Origin: JASLDZ01 sp964244065
GTDB lineage: Bacteria; Pseudomonadota; Alphaproteobacteria; Caulobacterales; Caulobacteraceae
Direction of reading: 5' to 3'
Assembly (NCBI GenBank): GCA_964244065.1
Contig: CAXTHH010000026.1
Coordinates: forward strand, 1 to 15,116
DNA length: 15,116 bases
The number at the start of each line of letters is the position of its first letter. Within the stretch, counting starts at the first letter, position 1. A program made the position numbers and the translations under genes. A model generated the notes under the pieces. The model saw only the letters and a program-made list of their open reading frames with translations. It did no database searches and had not been told where the DNA came from. Positions 1-5,880 of this stretch are shown piece by piece.

Positions 1-50
1 GCCGCCCTCGCCTCAACACGCATCTGGTTGCGCGCCGTTGAGTCCACGCC

Positions 51-452
51 CTAGCGGTCGCCGCCGGCCTCGTCGTCCAGGCTGATGCGCTGAAGCTCGG
101 CGTCGACCTTGGCCAGGTCGGCGTCGGTGAGCTTGCCGCGGCTCATCGACTTCAGCTTGTTCAGGCTCATGTGCTTGAAGAAGATGTACTCCGGCCGGGT
201 GGTCAGGCCGGGCAGGTCGCTGTCCAGGACGGCCTTAGCGCGCGGGTTCGCGCAGAGCTGGGAGACGGGCGTATCCAGCCCGAGCCCCCGCGTCGAGGCG
301 ATCTGGAAGGCGGGCTCGTCGAGCGGCTCGCCCAGCTCGGGCAGGTCGGCGGCGGTAAGGGTCTTCTCGGCCGGCTGGCCGGCCCACGCCGGGGCGGCCG
401 CGATGAGGCCGGCCACCAACACGAAGCACGGAAGTGAAGTGCGCACCCACAT
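51..452 (-). CDS. Small secreted protein of unknown function
   Basis: The 133-residue protein starts with a clear Sec signal peptide: MWVRTS, a hydrophobic core at about residues 7-20, and an Ala-Trp-Ala cleavage site before Gly25. The mature part is about 109 residues, mostly polar, with one cysteine near residue 67 and a charged, helix-prone C-terminus (about residues 93-133). I see no catalytic motif and do not recognise the family. The ATG at 452 is preceded by GAGGGAG about six bases upstream, a good ribosome binding site. The gene is divergent from gatB, with 108 bp between the starts. A periplasmic location is inferred from the signal peptide only. Confidence 0.75.
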   Translation of the reverse strand: MWVRTSLPCFVLVAGLIAAAPAWAGQPAEKTLTAADLPELGEPLDEPAFQIASTRGLGLDTPVSQLCANPRAKAVLDSDLPGLTTRPEYIFFKHMSLNKLKSMSRGKLTDADLAKVDAELQRISLDDEAGGDR

Positions 453-560
453 GGCGCTCTCCCTCGGATCACCGCCTCTACAAAGTGCGCGTGATCACGG
501 ATCGTTGCAAGCTGTCACAGCGCCTCGCACGCGCCTTTCTCCTTCGTGTAGAAGCGGGGC
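453..560. promoter_or_regulatory. Divergent intergenic region upstream of gatB
   Basis: These 108 bp separate the starts of the secreted-protein gene and gatB, so promoters for both must lie here or inside the neighbouring genes. The region is slightly richer in A/T than its surroundings. It contains the perfect 10-bp palindrome CGTGATCACG at 490-499 and a TTGCAA hexamer just downstream that could act as a -35 element. I could not pair that hexamer with a convincing -10 box in either direction. The palindrome could be an operator, but a 10-bp palindrome alone is weak evidence. Confidence 0.3.
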
Positions 561-2069
561 ATGAGCGACGCACAGACGGGCCGCGCCCCCTTCCGCCTCA
601 CGGGGCGCACGGGCGAGTGGGAGGTGGTGATGGGCCTGGAGGTCCACGCCCAGGTGGCCTCCGAAGCCAAGCTGTTCAGCGCCGCGGCCGTCGGCTTCGG
701 GGCCCCGCCCAACACGCAGGTCAGCCTCGTGGACGCGGGCTTCCCCGGCATGCTGCCCGTGATCAACCGCCGCTGCGTCGAGCAGGCGGTGAAGACCGGG
801 CTGGGCCTGAAGGCGCAGATCAACGCCTGGTCGCGGTTCGACCGGAAGAACTACTTCTACCCGGACCTGCCGCAGGGCTACCAGATCAGCCAGTTCAAGG
901 ATCCGATCGTCGGCGAGGGCGTGCTCACCGTGCTGCGCGACGACGGCTCGACCTTCGAGGTCGGGATCGAGCGGCTGCATCTGGAGCAGGACGCGGGCAA
1001 GTCGATCCACGACCTGGACCCGCACGCCACCTACGTGGACCTGAACCGGGCGGGCACGGCGCTGATGGAGATCGTGTCCAAACCTCACCTTCGCTCGCCG
1101 GAGGACGCGGCGGCCTATGTGCGCACCCTGCGCCAGCTGGTCCGCTATCTCGGCACGAGCGACGGCGACATGGAGAAGGGCAACCTGCGCGCCGACGTGA
1201 ACGTCAGCGTGTGCCGGCCCGGCCAGTTCGAGGCGTTCAAGGCGTCCGGCGACTTCGGCCACCTGGGCACGCGTTGCGAGATCAAGAACATGAACTCGAT
1301 GCGCTTCATCCAGCAGGCCATCAACTACGAGGCGCGGCGTCAGATCGAGATCCTGGAGGACGGCGGCTCCATCGACCAGGAGACCCGGCTGTACGATTCC
1401 GTGCGCGGCGAGACGCGGTCGATGCGCTCCAAGGAGGAGGCGCACGACTACCGCTACTTCCCCGACCCGGACCTCCTGCCGCTGGAGCTCGACCCCGCGT
1501 GGATCGCCCGCATCCAGGCCGAGCTGCCCGAGCTGCCGGACGACAAGCGGGCGCGCATGCAGTCGCAGTACGGGCTCTCGCCCTACGACGCGGCGGTGCT
1601 GGTGGGCGACCCCGTGCGCGCCGAGTTCTTCGAACTGGCCGCCAAGGGGCGGGACGCCAAGCTCGTGGCCAACTGGACGCTGAACGACCTCTCCGGCCGG
1701 CTGTCGGGGGCGGGGCTGGAGTTCGACGCCTCCCCGATCTCCGCGGCGCACCTCGCCGAGCTGGTGGAGCTGATCGAGACGGGGACGGTCTCCTCGCGGA
1801 TCGCCAAGGACGTGTTCGAGCGGATGTGGGAGGGCGAGGGCGCCCCCGCCGCGATCGTCGAGAAACACGGCCTCGTCCAGGTCACCGACACGGGCGCGAT
1901 CGAGGCGGCGGTGGACGCGATCATGGCCGCCAACCCCGACAAGGTGGAGGCCGCCAGGGCCAAGCCGCAGGCGGTGGGCTGGTTCGTGGGCCAGGTGATG
2001 AAGGCCACGGGGGGCAAGGCCAACCCCGCGGCCGTCAACGAGGTGCTGAAGGCGAAGCTGGGGCTCTGA
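561..2069 (+). CDS. gatB: Asp-tRNA(Asn)/Glu-tRNA(Gln) amidotransferase subunit B
   Basis: GatB is the subunit of the GatCAB complex that binds misacylated tRNA and activates its carboxylate with ATP, making Gln-tRNA(Gln) or Asn-tRNA(Asn) in the cytoplasm. The 502 residues show the family's features: GLEVHAQV near residue 25, RFDRKNYFYPDLPQGYQIS at 92-110, LHLEQDAGK near 140, and the GatB signature VDLNRAGTALMEIV at about 159-172. The C-terminal YqeY-type helical domain ends in a typical GWFVGQVMKATGG block. The length is normal for the family. The ATG at 561 gives the expected N-terminus; its ribosome binding site (GAAGCGGGG) is weak. gatC and gatA are not in this window, and the upstream neighbour is divergent, so gatB appears to have its own promoter here. 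It converges on the gene ending at 2080. Confidence 0.97.
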   Translation: MSDAQTGRAPFRLTGRTGEWEVVMGLEVHAQVASEAKLFSAAAVGFGAPPNTQVSLVDAGFPGMLPVINRRCVEQAVKTGLGLKAQINAWSRFDRKNYFYPDLPQGYQISQFKDPIVGEGVLTVLRDDGSTFEVGIERLHLEQDAGKSIHDLDPHATYVDLNRAGTALMEIVSKPHLRSPEDAAAYVRTLRQLVRYLGTSDGDMEKGNLRADVNVSVCRPGQFEAFKASGDFGHLGTRCEIKNMNSMRFIQQAINYEARRQIEILEDGGSIDQETRLYDSVRGETRSMRSKEEAHDYRYFPDPDLLPLELDPAWIARIQAELPELPDDKRARMQSQYGLSPYDAAVLVGDPVRAEFFELAAKGRDAKLVANWTLNDLSGRLSGAGLEFDASPISAAHLAELVELIETGTVSSRIAKDVFERMWEGEGAPAAIVEKHGLVQVTDTGAIEAAVDAIMAANPDKVEAARAKPQAVGWFVGQVMKATGGKANPAAVNEVLKAKLGL

Positions 2070-2083
2070 GCCGGGCGGCTCAG
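2066..2083. terminator. Stop-codon palindrome between convergent genes
   Basis: CTGAGCC (2066-2072), loop GGGC, then GGCTCAG (2077-2083) form a perfect 7-bp stem. It contains the gatB stop TGA in its left arm and the stop of the opposite-strand gene (TCA on the plus strand) in its right arm. A U-tract is missing on both strands, so classical intrinsic termination is not proven. A short bidirectional terminator or transcript-end hairpin is the likely role. Confidence 0.4.
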
Positions 2084-2589
2084 CGGGGCCGGCGACCCCG
2101 GCCGACGCGCCCCGGGTCGGGCGCCGCGTCGTAGGCCCCCGGCACCGCCTCCAGCACCATGCCGGTGGAGCGCTGGGTCAAGTAGGCGTTGCGTCCGTCG
2201 CCGACCCAGCCGTAGCCGTTGGGCGCCGCGCGCAGGCGGTAGCGGCCGGGGTCGGGCACGTAGGCGCCGCGGTACTGCGGCGGCAGCACCTGCCCGCGCC
2301 GCCAGCTCCCGCCGCCGCCGTAGGCGGGCGCCCCGTAGCTCCCCCCGCCGTATCCCTCGCCGCCGTAACCGCGCCTGCCGCCATAGCTCGGGCCGCCGTA
2401 GCCGCCTGGGACGCCGCGGCCGTAGCCGCCGCCCGGCGCGCCGTAGCCGCCTGCGCCCGGATAGCCGCCCCGGCGCTCATAGCCGCGCTCGCGGCCGGGC
2501 CGGCCGCCGTCGCGCCACTGCGCCTCGGCCGCCGTGCCCGTCAGGACGAGCGCCAGCGAGCCCAGCGCCGCGATCCATCGCCTGTCCAT
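2080..2589 (-). CDS. Secreted Gly/Tyr-rich protein with RcnB-like C-terminus
   Basis: The protein has 169 residues. MDRRWIAALG begins a Sec signal peptide with likely cleavage after Ala-Glu-Ala23. Residues about 25-105 are low-complexity, with repeated GGYG, GYGG and SYG units plus many Arg residues. The C-terminal part (about 115-150) reads YRLRAAPNGYGWV then NAYL and STGMVLEAV. This resembles the RcnB family (PF11776) pattern of a GY-W-V segment followed by a short strand and a TG turn. The ATG at 2589 was chosen because AAAGGA lies about nine bases upstream and it starts the signal peptide exactly; in-frame upstream codons have neither. RcnB of E. coli is a periplasmic nickel/cobalt homeostasis protein, but metal binding is not evident here, so the function is unknown. 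It lies 76 bp downstream of a second, larger RcnB-like gene. Confidence 0.8.
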   Translation of the reverse strand: MDRRWIAALGSLALVLTGTAAEAQWRDGGRPGRERGYERRGGYPGAGGYGAPGGGYGRGVPGGYGGPSYGGRRGYGGEGYGGGSYGAPAYGGGGSWRRGQVLPPQYRGAYVPDPGRYRLRAAPNGYGWVGDGRNAYLTQRSTGMVLEAVPGAYDAAPDPGRVGRGRRPR

Positions 2590-2622
2590 GCCGCACGTCC
2601 TTTCCCCGGCCGGGTGGAAGGA

Positions 2623-2649
2623 GGCGCGCGCCGGCCGGTCGCGCGCGCC
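2623..2649 (-). terminator. GC-only hairpin between the two RcnB-like genes
   Basis: GGCGCGCGC (2623-2631) pairs perfectly with GCGCGCGCC (2641-2649) around a 9-base loop: a 9-bp, all-G/C stem. It lies in the 76-bp gap between the two minus-strand RcnB-like genes. No T-run follows on the minus strand, so it may be a Rho-assisted or attenuating terminator, or an mRNA-stabilising hairpin. In such GC-rich DNA a chance hairpin is possible. Confidence 0.3.
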
Positions 2650-2665
2650 CCTGCAGGGTGTGCTC

Positions 2666-3643
2666 TCAGTACGGGCCGTTGGGCGGGGGAGGGCCGTAGC
2701 CGTCCTCCTCCTGTCCGTCGGGGTACTGGTTGTCCTCATACCCCTGCCCATCGTCGAACACGCCATACGCCGCGTCCACCACCTGGCCGGTGTAGGTGTC
2801 GACCAGGAGGGCGTCCGGCCCGTAGCGCACCCAGCGGAACTGCTCCGACGGCGGCGGCGCCAGGTAGTAGCTGCTGAAGTCGTTCAGGAACCAGCTGGAG
2901 CTCAGGAAGGCGAGGGGCAGGTACGAGCGGACGCCGTAGCGCTGATAGCTGTAGCCGCGCGGGAAACGGTAGGGCGCGGCCCGGAACGCGCCGTAGGAGC
3001 GCCCGCGGTAGCTGAAGGCGCGCGCGCCGCGATACGCGTTCCCGTTGCCGCCGAAGCGCTGCCCGCCCACGTAGCCGCGGGACTGGAACCCCTGGCCGCC
3101 GCCATAGCGCCGGCCGTCGAACTGCCCGCCGCTCTGCTGACCGCCATTCTGGAACCGCTGACCGTCGTAGCGTCCGCCGTTCTGGAAGCGCTGGCCCTGG
3201 AACTGGCGGGCGCCGAACGCCTGGCCCGGCTGGGCCTGTCCCGTCGCGCCGGGAACCGGAGCGGCCTGCGCCGGGGCGCCGCCGAACCGCTGGCCGCGGT
3301 AGCCGCCGCCCTCGCCGTAGCGACGGACCGAAGGCTGGGCCCCGCCGGCGGGAGCCGCCGGGGCGGCGCTCGCCCCGGGCTGGCCGGCCGTGAAGCCGCG
3401 CCGCTCGAAGCTGGGCCGGGCGCCGTTGAAGTCGGGCCGCTGGCCGCCGTTGAAGGCGGGGCGTTCGAAGTTGGGCCGGGCGCCCGCGTTGAATTGCGGG
3501 CGCTCGCCGCCCCCGCCGCGCGGGCCGCCGCCGCCGCGGAAACCGCCGCCACGGCCGGCCTGGGGCTGCTCGGGCGGGGTCTGCGCCTGCACCTCGCCGG
3601 CCGCGAGGGCCAGGAGAGCGGCGGTGAGCATGATCCTTTTCAT
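2666..3643 (-). CDS. Secreted repeat-rich protein with RcnB-like domain
   Basis: The protein has 325 residues from MKRIMLTAALL, a Sec signal peptide cleaved after Val-Gln-Ala20. Residues about 21-225 are low-complexity and rich in Gly, Gln, Arg, Phe and Asn. They include the 11-residue tandem GQRFQNGGRYD / GQRFQNGGQQS (150-171) and FNGxRP-type units near 51-84. Residues about 225-297 form an RcnB-like domain (PF11776): YLPLAFL, then YYLAPPP, FRWVRYGPDALLVD and YTGQVV. The tail is acidic and Pro-rich. The ATG at 3643 is preferred over the ATG at 3652 because AGGA lies eight bases before it, while 3652 has no purine-rich site. It is the upstream partner of the smaller RcnB-like gene and is divergent from the glutathione transferase gene. 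A periplasmic or surface location is inferred; metal binding is untested. Confidence 0.85.
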   Translation of the reverse strand: MKRIMLTAALLALAAGEVQAQTPPEQPQAGRGGGFRGGGGPRGGGGERPQFNAGARPNFERPAFNGGQRPDFNGARPSFERRGFTAGQPGASAAPAAPAGGAQPSVRRYGEGGGYRGQRFGGAPAQAAPVPGATGQAQPGQAFGARQFQGQRFQNGGRYDGQRFQNGGQQSGGQFDGRRYGGGQGFQSRGYVGGQRFGGNGNAYRGARAFSYRGRSYGAFRAAPYRFPRGYSYQRYGVRSYLPLAFLSSSWFLNDFSSYYLAPPPSEQFRWVRYGPDALLVDTYTGQVVDAAYGVFDDGQGYEDNQYPDGQEEDGYGPPPPNGPY

Positions 3644-3703
3644 GGCGTTCATCCTGGGGCGGAAGGAGGGTCCGCCCGTTGGCGGCTCACATGGGGCTCC
3701 ACG

Positions 3704-3721
3704 GCTGAACCCGCGCTGAAC
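3704..3721. promoter_or_regulatory. Tandem GCTGAAC direct repeat, possible operator
   Basis: GCTGAAC occurs at 3704-3710 and again at 3715-3721, a period of 11 bp, which is one helical turn. The full 11-bp units GCTGAACCCGC and GCTGAACGCGC match at 10 of 11 positions. On the minus strand this reads GTTCAGC-N4-GTTCAGC, 61-78 bases upstream of the RcnB-like start at 3643. Direct half-sites one turn apart are typical of OmpR-type response regulators; that link is inference. The same gap (3644-3801) also serves the divergent gene at 3802. Confidence 0.4.
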
Positions 3722-3801
3722 GCGCGCCGCGCCCCCCGTGCAGCTTCTGGCGTCCGCCGCCGGCCGGGCGTAACGGAGCGCGGCGACCCCGGAGCCCTCC
3801 C

Positions 3802-4527
3802 ATGCCCCAGCCCATCGAGCTGCACTACTGGCCCACCCCCAACGGCTGGAAGGTCTCCATCGCCCTGGAGGAGATGGGGCTTCCCTACGAGATGATCCCC
3901 GTCGACATCGGCCGCGGCGAGCAGTTCAAGCCGGACTTCCTGCGCATCAGCCCCAACAACCGCATGCCCGCCATCGTCGATCCCGAACCGGAAGGCGGGG
4001 GCGAGCCGATCGGCGTGTTCGAGTCGGGCGCCTGCCTGATCTATCTCGGCGAGAAGACCGGTCGGTTCAGCGGCGAGGGCGCGCGCGAGAAGATCGAGAT
4101 CGTGCAGTGGCTCATGTGGCAGATGGGCGGCCTCGGCCCCATGGCCGGGCAGACGCACCACTTCCGCCAGTACGCGCCGAGCATGACGGCCGACAGCCGC
4201 CACACCGCCTACGGCGCCATCCGCTACACCAACGAAACGCACCGCCTATACGGCGTGCTGGACCGGCGGCTGGAGGGGCGGGACTTCGTGGCGGGGGCCT
4301 ACTCGATCGCCGACATGGCCATCTGGCCGTGGATCGTGCCTTGGAAGATGCAGGGCGTCGACCTGGACGAATTCGCCAACGTCCGCCGCTGGTTCGACCG
4401 CGTGGCCGAACGCCCGGCGGTGCAGAAGGGCCGGGCGCTGGGCGAGGAGCTGCGCCGCCCCCTGCAGGCCGGCGGCAAGGACGCGGATGCCGCGCGCAAG
4501 GTGCTGTTCGGCCAGCGCGCCCGCTAG
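3802..4527 (+). CDS. yfcG: Glutathione S-transferase, YfcG/Ure2p-like
   Basis: This 241-residue cytosolic protein follows E. coli YfcG closely from memory. It has a thioredoxin-fold N-domain with PTPNGWKVS (Thr12 and Asn14 match the YfcG active-site Thr9 and Asn11), FLRISPNNRMPAIVD with the expected cis-Pro56, and the glutathione-contacting ESGA at 74-77. The helical C-domain contains QWLMWQMGGLGPMAGQ followed by HHF, a signature of this Nu-class group, and YSIADMAIWPW. YfcG-type enzymes act as glutathione-dependent disulfide reductases or peroxidases; the exact substrate here is unknown. The ATG at 3802 has CGGAG seven bases upstream. Residues about 225-241 are a short, charged extra tail. 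The gene is divergent from the RcnB-like pair; the next plus-strand gene starts 183 bp downstream. The symbol is by similarity only. Confidence 0.92.
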   Translation: MPQPIELHYWPTPNGWKVSIALEEMGLPYEMIPVDIGRGEQFKPDFLRISPNNRMPAIVDPEPEGGGEPIGVFESGACLIYLGEKTGRFSGEGAREKIEIVQWLMWQMGGLGPMAGQTHHFRQYAPSMTADSRHTAYGAIRYTNETHRLYGVLDRRLEGRDFVAGAYSIADMAIWPWIVPWKMQGVDLDEFANVRRWFDRVAERPAVQKGRALGEELRRPLQAGGKDADAARKVLFGQRAR

Positions 4528-4562
4528 ATCTAAACCGACTGTTCTCCTAGATGTTCGCGGGC

Positions 4563-4577
4563 TTAACGCTGGGTTCA
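4563..4577 (+). promoter_or_regulatory. CtrA-like site TTAA-N7-TTCA (first)
   Basis: TTAA (4563-4566), seven bases, then TTCA (4574-4577) matches seven of eight positions of the TTAA-N7-TTAA site of CtrA, the cell-cycle response regulator of Caulobacterales. It lies in the AT-richer 183-bp gap upstream of the Sel1-like gene and is followed by a TTCAGCC tandem repeat. A second such site lies 53 bp downstream. Confidence 0.35.
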
Positions 4578-4615
4578 GCCTTCAGCCTTCGTTCACGCGC
4601 AAGGTGTCTGACGGT

Positions 4616-4630
4616 TTAACCCTGTCTTCA
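4616..4630 (+). promoter_or_regulatory. CtrA-like site TTAA-N7-TTCA (second)
   Basis: TTAA (4616-4619), seven bases, then TTCA (4627-4630) shows the same single deviation from the CtrA consensus as the first site. It lies 81 bp before the ATG at 4711, a plausible position for control of the Sel1-like gene. I found no clear -35/-10 pair around it, so activator-dependent transcription would be consistent but is not shown. Confidence 0.35.
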
Positions 4631-4710
4631 ACTCCGAGGTGTTTTCGTCGGTCTGCGGCGACGCCGCGCAGGCCACAGAACGCGGCCTGGAGCCCTGGAG
4701 ACCGAAGATC

Positions 4711-5001
4711 ATGGACGCTGAGACGTTCGACACCGAGTTCGATACGGGGGCGGCGATCCCGCTGCCCGACGCCGCCACCACCGGCGACGACCTGCTGCGC
4801 ATGGGCCTGCTGTACTCGACGGGGCAGGGCGGCGCGCCGCTGGACCTCGTCTCGGCGCACATGCTGTTCAACCTGGCCGCCCTGCGCGGCTCGGAGGAGG
4901 CCAAGCGCTACCGCCGCGAGCTGTCCGACGAGATGGATCGCGACAGCGTGGCCGAGGCCCAGCGCGCCGCCCGCGAGTGGCTGGTCAAGGCCGCCGCCTG
5001 A
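4711..5001 (+). CDS. Small Sel1-like repeat protein
   Basis: The protein has 96 residues. After an acidic N-terminus, residues about 24-63 read as a Sel1-like helical repeat: DDLLRMGLLYSTGQG, then DLVSAHMLFNLAALRGSEEA, with the spacing of Leu, Gly, Ala and Tyr expected for SLR repeats. An amphipathic, charged helix (about 64-94) follows. No signal peptide or membrane segment is seen, so it is probably cytoplasmic and probably mediates protein contacts. I chose the ATG at 4711, although the frame is open back to an ATG at 4639, because the repeat homology begins well after it and GGAG/GAAG lies just upstream; the upstream segment does not look protein-like. It ends 9 bp from the convergent hfsD, next to the holdfast genes. 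Any role in holdfast or polar development is inference. Confidence 0.8.
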   Translation: MDAETFDTEFDTGAAIPLPDAATTGDDLLRMGLLYSTGQGGAPLDLVSAHMLFNLAALRGSEEAKRYRRELSDEMDRDSVAEAQRAAREWLVKAAA

Positions 5002-5014
5002 GGATCCGCCTCAG
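4998..5014. terminator. Stop-codon palindrome between Sel1-like gene and hfsD
   Basis: CTGAGG (4998-5003), loop ATCCG, then CCTCAG (5009-5014) form a perfect 6-bp stem. The left arm contains the TGA of the Sel1-like gene and the right arm contains the reverse-strand TGA of hfsD. It could end transcription in both directions, but neither strand shows a U-tract. It has the same architecture as the palindrome at 2066-2083. Confidence 0.4.
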
Positions 5015-5736
5015 CGGGTGGACAGGAAGGCGTTCGCGCCCACCGACTGGGTGAATTGCACGGGCACCACGTCGCGCAGGTACTGCTGCACCCACAGGCC
5101 CACGTTCGAGATGAAGCTGCGCGGCACGTAGACCACGTCGAACCGGCGCAGCGGCACGGCGTCCGTCCGCGGCGCCCCGCGCACCGCCCGGCCCAGGTTC
5201 ACCCGCCTCACCATGGGCGCGCCGTTCGCGCCCCGCCGGATCACAAGCGCCGAGTGCGGCTCGGCCGAAGTCAGAAAGCCGCCCGCCATGATGACGGCCT
5301 GCAGCGCGTCGATGTCGCCGGGCATGTCGTAGACGCCGGGCTTGCCCACCTCGCCGCCCACGAAGATCCGCAGCGGCACGGACGCCTTGAGCGAGACCTC
5401 CGCCCGGGGGTCGTTCAGCTGCGTGGCGTAGGCGCGGGTCAGCACCTGCTCCAGCTCGCCGGTGGCGAGGTCGGCGGCCATCACCTGCGGGATCAGCGGC
5501 AGCGACACGCGCCCGTCCGGCCCCACCGTCAGGCTGCGGTTCAGCTCGGGCGCGGAGGGCAGGGCCACGTCGATCTGGTCGCCGGGATAGAGGCGGTAGA
5601 CGGGCTCGTCGTCGGTCCAGTTCGAATAGCCGATGTCCACGAAGCCGGGCGTCTCCACGCCGCCCGGCCGCGGGGCCGAGGCGCAGGCCGTCAGCGCGAG
5701 GAGCGGCGCGGCGGTGAGGAAGGTGCGTCGGAGCAT
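5011..5736 (-). CDS. hfsD: Holdfast polysaccharide export lipoprotein HfsD (Wza-like)
   Basis: The 241-residue outer-membrane lipoprotein starts MLRRTFLTAAPLLALTAC, with a lipobox ending at Cys18. A polysaccharide-export domain (PF02563) covers about residues 45-125: YRLYPGDQIDV, then LTVGPDGRVSLPLI and a VSL strand. One SLBB-type domain follows: IFVGGEVGKPGVYDMPG and QAVIMAGGFL, at about 130-170. E. coli Wza is longer (about 380 residues, more SLBB-like domains), but short versions are usual in holdfast loci. The role is the outer-membrane channel for the holdfast polymer, working with HfsA and HfsB. The ATG at 5736 gives the intact lipoprotein signal; its ribosome binding site (AGG) is weak. 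Unusually, the gene is divergent from hfsA, with a 144-bp shared promoter region. Confidence 0.92.
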   Translation of the reverse strand: MLRRTFLTAAPLLALTACASAPRPGGVETPGFVDIGYSNWTDDEPVYRLYPGDQIDVALPSAPELNRSLTVGPDGRVSLPLIPQVMAADLATGELEQVLTRAYATQLNDPRAEVSLKASVPLRIFVGGEVGKPGVYDMPGDIDALQAVIMAGGFLTSAEPHSALVIRRGANGAPMVRRVNLGRAVRGAPRTDAVPLRRFDVVYVPRSFISNVGLWVQQYLRDVVPVQFTQSVGANAFLSTR

Positions 5737-5786
5737 GGCGGCCTGCGGGCGAGCCCCCTCGGCCCGCCGGACATCCCCATGGTTAT

Positions 5787-5810
5787 GGTTAATAGGTAAC
5801 CCCGGGTTAA
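5787..5810. promoter_or_regulatory. AT-rich palindromic operator-like region between hfsD and hfsA
   Basis: In the 144-bp divergent hfsD-hfsA gap, a short AT-rich island carries GGTTA-N5-TAACC (5787-5801) overlapping a perfect 13-bp palindrome TAACCC-C-GGGTTA (5797-5809). GTAA-N7-TTAA spans 5796-5810; on the minus strand this is TTAA-N7-TTAC, seven of eight positions of the CtrA consensus. A second TTAA is at 5789-5792. The location suits control of both transcripts; the regulator is inferred. Confidence 0.45.
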
Positions 5811-5880
5811 CGCGCGGGCGTCCACCCTGGCGGCGAGGCCGGCCGCAGCACGCGCACCGGTCGGGTGGAGCGCGCGCCGC

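Noticed and set aside
495..1868. Long minus-strand open frame opposite gatB
   Set aside because: It lies antisense to a conserved gene and its translation has no recognisable domain.
3147..3185. Short DNA repeats resembling a repeat array
   Set aside because: They are the coding repeat of the 11-residue GQRFQNGG unit with a 33-bp period, not a CRISPR or an intergenic repeat.
3644..3652. Alternative start ATG at 3652 for the larger RcnB-like protein
   Set aside because: No purine-rich site precedes it, while AGGA sits eight bases before the ATG at 3643, which also gives a cleaner signal peptide. It cannot be fully excluded.
2534..3895. Plus-strand open frame across both RcnB-like genes
   Set aside because: Val/Ala/Arg-rich shadow; the minus-strand products have signal peptides, ribosome binding sites and a recognisable domain.
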